64,000 bases of DNA from Lasiosphaeris hirsuta (Eukaryota > Ascomycota > Sordariomycetes > Sordariales > Lasiosphaeriaceae): the NCBI GenBank assembly GCA_030549175.1, contig JAUKUA010000007.1:1426001-1490000 (forward strand). The letters are read 5' to 3'. Of this stretch, positions 56,977 to 64,000 are shown one piece after another. Below the pieces are notes generated by a model. It made no database searches, was not told the DNA's origin, and saw only the letters and a list, made by a program, of their open reading frames with translations. Each line of letters starts with the position of its first letter. Within the stretch, counting starts at the first letter, position 1. Made by a program: the position numbers and the translations under genes.

Positions 56977-58865
56977 GGTTCCCGTTGGGACTGGGAAATA
57001 GGGCTGGGACTTTTTCAGGCGGGAGGGCGGGGTTCCAATTTTTATGGGTTGTGGGTTTAGCTCTTGGGGAGGGTCAGTTGGTATGGTGTGAGGTGATTAT
57101 ATGGGAGGAGCAATGGAGGGGATTCTAGGAGTCTGATGGCATGGAAGCCTTAAAGCTCACTTTGCTTGTATTTTTTCGCGGCAATATAGCGATAGATCAC
57201 ACACTTCAAGATGCATCCACTGCTGCGGTGGTTAACTCAAGATCTCATATTAGCGACCGTCATGGTATTCCGGCCGTCGTGATGGACATGAAAGGAGGTA
57301 TCACACAGGCCATAAATTTCTTGTTGCGAGTCACGGTTAAATGTTCAGATGATATTTCAAACCAAATGAATCAAGGTACCATGGAAAGAGCGAGCCTAGC
57401 ACTGTAGCGAAGGAGCGACTATAAGGTAGAGAGAGGTGGAGAAGGAGCGAACCCTGGAGAGCAGCGAAACAGCGAACCACCTGTCTTTGCCTCTTGTGTG
57501 CATCGTTCCTGCCCTATGTTGAATGGTTTGATTCACTTGTGCAGGCATCAAGCAGCAGCCAGTATTTCATTTGGTGATAGAGTCATCTGCTATTGAAGTA
57601 TCGTGCCTTCCTGTGAAAGGCACAGCTTCAGGTTTTCACTCAAACACAACACCAGAGGCTACAGTCTCTTTTCTCAACTCCAATTTCATCACACTGTTCA
57701 CACTGTTCACACTGTTTGATGACTTGGAACTGAGATATAAATTCTTGTTTGAGAAGCCAGCTAGCTGGTTACCCTCAGTCAGTGCCGTTGCTTGGCAATT
57801 TAGTGTTATAGTTCCTCGTGTCACAGCAGAGCCATCATGAAGAGTGCCGTGTCCGGGAAAGTCTTGTTGCCTCACTGTTTGTTTTTATCTATGTGTTATA
57901 TCTCTTGAACAGCTTGGTTACTTTCTGGTTCTTGGTAACTGGTAACTGGTAATACAAGATTTCCTTTTATGACTGCGCTGTGTAGTCGCCAGTTGACCCA
58001 ATTAGAATAGAGCTGATATTTGGGAACCTTCAAAACACAGGATCACCATCAAAGAACGCAACGTGACCCGTGACCACAGTCCAACAACTCCTTATAGCAA
58101 CATTTAGGGAAAGAACGAGTCAGGCGAGTGCACTCCCTGAAAGTTTGGGAGTTGTGGTCTGTCACTTTTCTCATCTTCATTGACATGTATCATTTTCCAT
58201 CATCAGACCCATTTTCGACACTTCATTCAGTTATCATTATGGGCATTGCTACACAACCCAAAGGTCACTACGGTAGCCAGCCACTTGGATAGCATCAGCA
58301 GCAAACTTTATCCTTTCCAGGAAAATCTCTCCGCTGCCGACCTTGAATCTGCCACACCGGTTTTGCTACTCCTGACATTCACATTCACATACAAGAGAGA
58401 TATATTGGCCTAGTCCCAAAGGTGTGGGTAGTTCTCTACTACCTTTGCCTTTCAATAATTACCTTGAGCTCACTACTCCGATGCCACTCCCCACTACTCA
58501 CACTATCTCTTCGCTCAGCTTCTCTTCCCAAACCTGGCAAAGACGACTACCTCACGGTGGGCCCATGCCTACACTCAACCGTTGAGCATCAAGCACCAGC
58601 GTTGCCCCGTTCTAGGATAAGACTTCGATATTGTAAGTTTTTGATTTCCTTGATACCTCCCCATCTTCATGACATCTCATATTCTTTGATATTTGGATCT
58701 TTTATTACGGACACCTTGCTTGGTCTTGAATCTCACCTTCTTCTCGTTAATTTCGGATTGAAAGTACACAAAGGACTGAACATTTGTGGCCATACTGACT
58801 TGAATCCCCTCTTTCGTTGCCCGAAGAATACCACCTCCTCGCTGGGTATTCAAAAAAGAAGAGCA
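56977..58865. other. 1.9-kb AT-rich gene-free region
   Basis: More AT-rich than its surroundings between about 57.1 and 58.8 kb, with a 9-bp tandem repeat at 57690-57716 and repeated 'ggtaactggtaactggtaata' type words near 57.93 kb. No retrotransposon domains are readable. The frame of the next gene is open back to 58422, but this extension does not look protein-like after the first hydrophobic residues. It may be a leader or old repeat debris. Confidence 0.4.
57690..57716. repeat. 9-bp tandem repeat, 3 copies
   Basis: Three perfect copies of cacactgtt in the AT-rich intergenic region. Confidence 0.9.
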
Positions 58866-60335
58866 ATGGCGCCACCGGTTCCTCCCGGAGTCCCATCCGA
58901 CCCCTTTCCCGACCCCGAAGAGGGCAACGAAGATGAACACCACGTTTTGCTACGAACAAGCTATCCGTTGCCACCATCATATCTGTGGATGACACTCGCA
59001 GACGCTCTTCGATTTGCGGCCTGGACCGAATTTTGGCCAGCAAACCGGCCCGGGCCGTCTTGGGCTGGTAGCACCCCAACTTCATACCAGAATCAGCAGC
59101 AGGCCACATCGCATGGCAACCCACCACCCCCCAGCCCGGGCCTCAACCCGGCTGCCGCTGTCTTTACTCCGGGCGCATATCCGGGCGCCTGTGAATATGA
59201 CTTGGCCGTTGTTACCTCTTATAATGTCGACCAAGACTGGCGGTCACAAGCCTCAACATTCCATTCACCTTTTCGGGACGCTGAGGATGGAACATCGCTC
59301 ACAGATAATGACGGCGATGAGGGAGGCGAGGGCACGGAGAGCAAGGAAAAGGAGCGGCCTCATCAGCACGCCAACCTGACATGGGTCAGCCCAAAGGAGA
59401 AGATGCACATGAGGCATAACAGTATCAAGTCCCAGGCTTCACATACCGGGCTCGACGAATCCCCCTTTTTCCCCAAGTCCCTACTAGAGTACAACAAGCT
59501 GTTGGCCGACATTCAAGAAGAGCAAGCCGGAAGGCTAAAGAGCACAATCAAACAAAGAGAAGCTGCCCTCGAGGCAAAGAAACACCCCCACTGGATGAAG
59601 ATCCCCGTCGTAGCCGGCCCAGACGGCAAAACCGAAGAGATACTCGTCCCCCTCCACCACACCACCCCCCCTTCCCCCAAAGAAACCACTCCTAAAGAGG
59701 CTAGAGAAGGCAAAGAACCCAGCGCCTACCACCCCTCCCCCATCCCCCCGCCCCCCAAGCTCACACCCCTGATGGACAAACCCGACAGCACCCAAACCAA
59801 CGACCCCCTCTCCGCCGTCCTCGCCCTCCCCAACCCCTTCAACCCAGCCTGGACCGCCAACACCGACCCATTAGGACACATCGCCTGGCCCTCTGCCGCC
59901 GAGCTCTCCGCCGCGCGGCGCGGCGACGGCGACGGGCTCGGCTTCGGCTTCGGCTTCGGGGTGGCCTCGGGGAGCGCGGTGCTGCCCGTGCCGCGGCGGA
60001 ACCGGCTTGATATGCGGTTTGTGTGGGCGGTGCCTGCGCCAGTGGAGGGGAGGGGGGAGGGGAAGGGAGAGGATGAGTTCTTCCCTGGGTCCGGGGAGTT
60101 TGAGCCGGAGCAGGTTTCGTGGAGGCCGCGGCGGGCGGAGAGATCCAAGAGCGAAAGGGAGGGGGAGGGGGGGGTGGAGGATGGGGTTGATATCCCTTTG
60201 GAGTTGAGGGAAAGGCTGGCGGATCGGTGGGACTTTCACCCTGACCTGAGGCGGTTTAGGAACATTACGGATTTCAGTCGGGTGGAGGAGTTTGATGATT
60301 TGGCTAAAACAACCAAACGTAATGACCAAGTGTAA
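58866..60335 (+). CDS. Unrecognised hypothetical protein, 489 aa
   Basis: Single exon. The frame is open for 148 codons before this ATG, but the ATG at 58866 (context agcaATGG) is chosen because the protein changes from random-looking to Pro/Glu/Ser-rich composition there. Recognisable parts are a compact N-terminal region (YLWMTLADALRFAAWTEFW), a helical region (PFFPKSLLEYNKLLADIQEEQ...) with a charged coil, a Pro-rich middle, a Gly/Phe run (GLGFGFGFGV), and a conserved-looking end (LRERLADRWDFHPDLRRF...NITDFSRVEEFDDL). No named domain is seen. Such proteins are typically limited to filamentous ascomycetes. No signal peptide or membrane segment is present from the chosen start. Broken NLR-like sequence begins about 50 nt after the stop on the opposite strand. 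Confidence 0.72.
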   Translation: MAPPVPPGVPSDPFPDPEEGNEDEHHVLLRTSYPLPPSYLWMTLADALRFAAWTEFWPANRPGPSWAGSTPTSYQNQQQATSHGNPPPPSPGLNPAAAVFTPGAYPGACEYDLAVVTSYNVDQDWRSQASTFHSPFRDAEDGTSLTDNDGDEGGEGTESKEKERPHQHANLTWVSPKEKMHMRHNSIKSQASHTGLDESPFFPKSLLEYNKLLADIQEEQAGRLKSTIKQREAALEAKKHPHWMKIPVVAGPDGKTEEILVPLHHTTPPSPKETTPKEAREGKEPSAYHPSPIPPPPKLTPLMDKPDSTQTNDPLSAVLALPNPFNPAWTANTDPLGHIAWPSAAELSAARRGDGDGLGFGFGFGVASGSAVLPVPRRNRLDMRFVWAVPAPVEGRGEGKGEDEFFPGSGEFEPEQVSWRPRRAERSKSEREGEGGVEDGVDIPLELRERLADRWDFHPDLRRFRNITDFSRVEEFDDLAKTTKRNDQV

Positions 60336-60384
60336 TGGAGGAGTTGTACCATGGTCTTACATATTGATATCAACTGAAGTGAGG

Positions 60385-60820
60385 ATTTCCATAGAGGCAG
60401 GCGTCTGTTCTAGGCATTCGTGCGGTTGTCGTCTTTGCGAACCAAGAATTCCTTCGCAGTTTAGTGCAGTGGGTACAGTTTCTCGCTAGCGATAGTAACA
60501 GAATGCCCACAGAGATCCCTCACGCCTAATATCGAAATCGGTCCGGTTCGAATGAAAGACCAAGGTCTTGTGATAAGATTAATATGTTTCTCTGATAGCC
60601 AACGCCACAGCCGCTTCAGTAAGAACGAGTAGCGGTGTTGCCGCAACGATGATTTGCAGTAGTTTCTTAGTCTCTGAGAAGCCGAAGCTTTTGGCCAGGA
60701 GCTTCTCGTATGCCTCATCGGCAGTGCGTGGAAGGTTGGAAGTGGCCTTGCATATATGCCCATCTCGCCAATGCTGACTTCCTCTTCACTGAGCTCCAAT
60801 GTCAGGTCAACCCACATGTC
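60385..60820 (-). pseudogene. Degenerate NACHT/NLR-type (HET-like) gene fragment
   Basis: Read on the minus strand in shifting frames, this segment gives consecutive pieces typical of the region after the NACHT domain in fungal NACHT-ankyrin proteins: WVDLTLEL, LPRTADEAYEKLL, LLQIIVAATPLLVLTEAAVA, GLSFEPDRF, VRDLCG and TAKEFLVRKDD. The pieces are in the expected order but three frame changes and stop codons (at 60579-60581, 60526-60528 and 60461-60463) break them. Two stops sit where the family commonly has Gln, consistent with C-to-T change of CAG and CAA. No P-loop or ankyrin repeats are found nearby, so this is a truncated relic. Fungal NLRs act in non-self recognition; this copy cannot. 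Confidence 0.68.
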
Positions 60821-63458
60821 GGCTTGTCGGCTTCATGATTGAGAGGCAGCAGTTTGCGCGAAGCAGCAGAGCCGGGTATGTGGTGTCCAAAGTGGCCAGA
60901 GGCTTCAATCTTCATATACATGCTGTGTTGTGTAAAGGGCGAGGAGGAATACTCTCGAAGGTGGCGCCTAAAAGTGACTGGGGGAAGCCTGAAGCCTGAA
61001 GCGACGATGGTTCCTTTTCCAGGTTACTCGCGCAAGGCTCCTATGGCGTCGACTTGCCGCAGGGGAGATAGAACCTACCGTGACAGCGTAGGCTAAAGCT
61101 CTCAGCTCGTGAATTCACTATTTCTAATCCAGCGCTCATCGCTGGCTCAAAATAAATATCGAGCATGTGAAAATATTTTTGCAATATGCAAAATGCAGTT
61201 TGATATGATTCTGTTAGACAACCTGAGGCCTTCCTTAGTCCTGATCGGCGAGTAATACTAGCCAAAAAAAATTTTTGTATCAGCCCAGTTGGCAATGGAG
61301 GGGAGAATAGGAAGCAAGGTACCTACTTCGAAGTTTGGATGGTGGATGTCTGACCGGTAGTTGACTTCGAGGAGAGGGTTGGTATGCTGTTGTGAGCTCC
61401 CAGCAGGGAACTGGAACTGTGAACTTGTGAATTGTGAACTTGTTTGTGAGAATGCCGTGGGTTGAACGCACAGTCTCTGTAAACTGTCAGCCAAAGTTCT
61501 TGAAGCAAATCCATTACCAACTGAGTCATTAGAGTTTTTGTTGAAAGCAGTAGGTTTTGATGAAAACTATAGGGCGTTAAGACGGACGCCAGGGCGCCGA
61601 GACTTGGGTGTGCTGGCTAGTACACACCGAGAATAACAAACACATGACCCGGGTCTAAGGTCTTTGACCCAGATCCAACCTCATATTTCAATTGCCTACC
61701 TGAAATCATTCAATCAGCGTATTAGGACTCTGAAGATCATAAAGCGATTCCCTTTGCTTCAGTTGATAATCCTCGTCTTCGCCTTGAAGCAGATCATCTT
61801 GAGTCGATTCTGACTTATTCAATAAAGAGCACAAGACACTCAAATATCATGACAAGTCGACACATGTCTACAGTTCCAGGAACTGAGGATGCATACAACC
61901 AATACTGCCGAATTCGGCAATAATGAAATTCATCGGATACGACATGTAGCAATCTGTCGATGTCACTCGATTTTAGTTTCGAACTTGCCCCTTTTCGCAT
62001 GATGATGGGTGATTACACTGTCACGTGCCACCAAGGTTGTTGGTACCCACTTAAGAAACAACCTTGAACAATATAGGGCTGTGTGCAGAACTCTAGATTA
62101 TTCGATGCTACCATTAGCTATTATTACTCAATTCAACGACTTGAAAGCGTTCACGCTGCGGCGATCCGGTGACGCATGACGGCGATCCATTAGCCTTGTG
62201 GCCAGCCGCAGGGCCAGGTGCCTTTTGAGTGGTAGACTGAGTATCTCTAGTCATGCTACCGTCCTTCCCTTTGCAGCCGAAAAGAAAAGAAAAATGAAGG
62301 CGATAAGCTCTGCAGAGCCGCAGAGGGGGGAGCTGCAGATTCATGCTGGACCGTGAGGCGACCTCGCTGCTGGCAGTTGGCAACACGCGCAAAACGCGGT
62401 TGGCGGCTGCGCCAAGGCTCTGCGGGGCAGCAATGGAGACCTGAGGAGTACTTGTGGAGAGCCCTGATCCCTATTGTATTTGGCTTGCTTGGCTTGAAAC
62501 GGGAGAAAAGGAGAGGTACCCGCCGCGTCACCACCTACCACCCTCGGCCGGCCTGTCCCTGCGCCGTTTCGTTTCAGACGCACACGCCAGGTCGATTTAG
62601 GCCGTGGCGCTTTTTTTCTTTCGCTGCGGCTGCTGGGCGCCAGAAAATCGAGATGCAACCCTGGCCAATTGACTGACGAGGGCGGTCAACACAAGCGAGC
62701 GCGGGTGAGACAGGGGAGAGAGGGGGAGGGAGAGACTGTGTGCGAAAATAGGAAGACAGCTGAACAAGGTCAGAATGCATCATGGAAACGAAGAAACTCT
62801 GGAAACTAGGAAATGGCGGGAGCCAACAACGGCCAGAAATTGGGTCTTTAATTTCTCCAAGTCGTGCCGTGAAACCTCCACCCCCCTTACCCCCCTTCTT
62901 TGGTGTGCCCGTGCTTTGTTGCTACTGAGTGCTGCTGCTAGGAACAGGAACGGCGAACAGGTGCCTGGGAGCGGGCGCTGTCAGCCGACAGTGGGGTTTG
63001 CACTTGGCCAATCCGCCAGATGCAGCAATCCTGCCACTGCTAGATCCCTGAGGAAACGACATTTGGAGGAGTCTTGGACACTTTGACGTCTGGACTCGCT
63101 CACTTGATCCCACACTTGATTCCACGACCTGCAACCTCCGTCGATCACCCTCGGACTCCAACACGATCCAGCCAGCCACAGCAACCCCCCGCACAAGCAA
63201 CCAAGCTGTCATCCACAACAACACATCACCCGTAACTGCACATTGCTGTCTCTCCTCTGGCAACTGCACCGCCAACTGCACTGCATCCGCTACCGACCTA
63301 CCGCTTCCCATGGCCGCACAGCTCCACGCCTAACTACCAGCTTCTCGCCTCGCCGTCTCGCCGCCACCGCGCTGCCAGCCCTGGCAACAGAACGGACGTG
63401 GGCGGGGCTTGAAACGGGGAATAGGAGCGACATCAGCATCAGATCGTGAACCGGAATC
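60821..63458. other. 2.6-kb gene-free region
   Basis: The left part (about 61.1-62.1 kb) is AT-rich, next to the NLR relic, and may be decayed repeat sequence. A CACGTG E-box is at 62022-62027. The right part (62.6-63.45 kb) is GC- and CT-rich and forms the promoter and leader of the gene starting at 63459. No gene is supported. Confidence 0.42.
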
Positions 63459-64000
63459 ATGTCTGCACTCGACGAGCCACCCGCCCAGGAGCCAAAGGCG
63501 GCCTCGACCGAGACCGACGCCTCAGACAAGGAAACTGTGGGTTGCCGCCCTGCACCACCCAAACCCTCACGCGACCTAATTACTAACCACTGCCCTCGTT
63601 GTACAGGATACCTTTGAGGACGCCATTGATACTGCCTCAGTCCGCTCACTGACTAGGCGCAAGTCCTCTCTCAACCGCCAGAAGCTGGGCGACCAAGCTG
63701 GCTCTGACCTCGAAAACGATGTCCCCCAGGTTTTGCCAACCGACGACCGCCCCGACCCAGACGCACAGCACACACCCGAGAGGAAGAAGTCGCTCCGCAT
63801 ATCCCAGACGTCGGTCGCCTCGCTCGATAACGTGAACCTGGACGACGACTCGGCCCCCCCTCCGCCTCCGCCAGGCAAGTCGCCGGACCGTCACAAGGTA
63901 CCTGCGGCTCTTATCATTGCCGAACCGCCCGCAGAGAAGAGTTCCGTTGAAAAGGAGAAGTCAAAAACAAGGTCATTTAGCAGCATAACAAGCGCCTTGC
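63459..64000 (+). CDS. 5' part of an unrecognised gene, cut by window end
   Basis: Exon 1 is 63459-63536; the intron (63537-63606, donor GTGGGT, branch TTACTAAC, acceptor GTACAG) joins phase 0 to exon 2, which runs open past 64000. The visible 157 or so residues are acidic and Ser/Pro-rich (start MSALDEPPAQEP; then DTFEDAIDTASVRSLTRRKS, RKKSLRISQTSVASLDN, a PPPPPPP run and SKTRSFSSI). Arg-Lys-Ser motifs look like kinase sites. Disordered N-termini like this precede TBC (Rab-GAP) domains in some fungal proteins, but no domain is visible before the end, so no function is assigned. Confidence 0.78.

Noticed and set aside
57141..57407. Plus-strand frame in the AT-rich island, considered as a retrotransposon remnant
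   Set aside because: No reverse transcriptase, integrase or RNase H motif could be read in any frame.

Overview
This window is nuclear DNA from a filamentous ascomycete, most likely a Sordariomycete. The genes have short introns (about 50-80 nt) with GT...AG ends and near-perfect TACTAAC-type branch sites. Coding sequence is GC-rich, genes are intermingled on both strands without operons, and the products (GDE1, SEN54, SepB/Ctf4, an SFL1-like HSF factor, a two-gene-half peroxisomal ABC transporter) fit Pezizomycotina. Species cannot be named from sequence alone. I found no tRNA, rRNA, CRISPR or intact transposon. Exon joins were worked out by eye from splice signals, reading phase and protein continuity.

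Layout. 0.6-4.3 kb: a zinc alcohol dehydrogenase (+) converging on an 8-exon secreted gamma-glutamyltranspeptidase (-). 4.3-8.6 kb: gene-free. 8.6-9.9 kb: a secreted Ser/Thr-rich wall-type protein (+). 10.6-13.9 kb: three consecutive minus-strand genes that each encode a CxxC zinc protein (ZPR1; an Rpr2/Snm1-type RNase P/MRP subunit; a CZIB/DUF866 protein). 14.4-16.7 kb: a probable mitochondrial helical-repeat protein (+). 18.3-22.1 kb: GDE1-type SPX-ankyrin-GDPD protein (+). 23.4-25.1 kb: a WW-domain protein with a prion-like tail (+). 25.4-26.2 kb: a probable PGA1-like GPI-mannosyltransferase cofactor (-), divergent from a peroxisomal ABCD half transporter (+, 26.7-29.1 kb). 30.1-33.5 kb: an unrecognised nuclear-type protein with a duplicated motif of about 86 residues (-). 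37.1-41.7 kb: SEN54 (-) divergent from SepB/Ctf4 (+).

41.7-49.0 kb is a 7.3-kb gene desert leading to an SFL1-like HSF-domain transcription factor (+, 49.0-50.9 kb). Then come a basic hypothetical protein (-, 52.2-53.0 kb), mitochondrial succinyl-CoA ligase beta (+, 54.1-55.6 kb), a doubtful 76-residue ORF, an unrecognised 489-residue protein (+, 58.9-60.3 kb), a broken NACHT/NLR-type relic (-, about 60.4-60.8 kb), and the 5' part of another gene (+) cut by the window end.

The genes are mostly conserved housekeeping functions: RNA processing, replication, GPI and peroxisome biology, TCA cycle, phosphodiester and glutathione scavenging. They do not form one pathway. The most interesting parts are the duplicated-motif protein, the RIP-like NLR relic, the zinc-protein trio, and the long regulatory-looking deserts with G-rich and hairpin structures.
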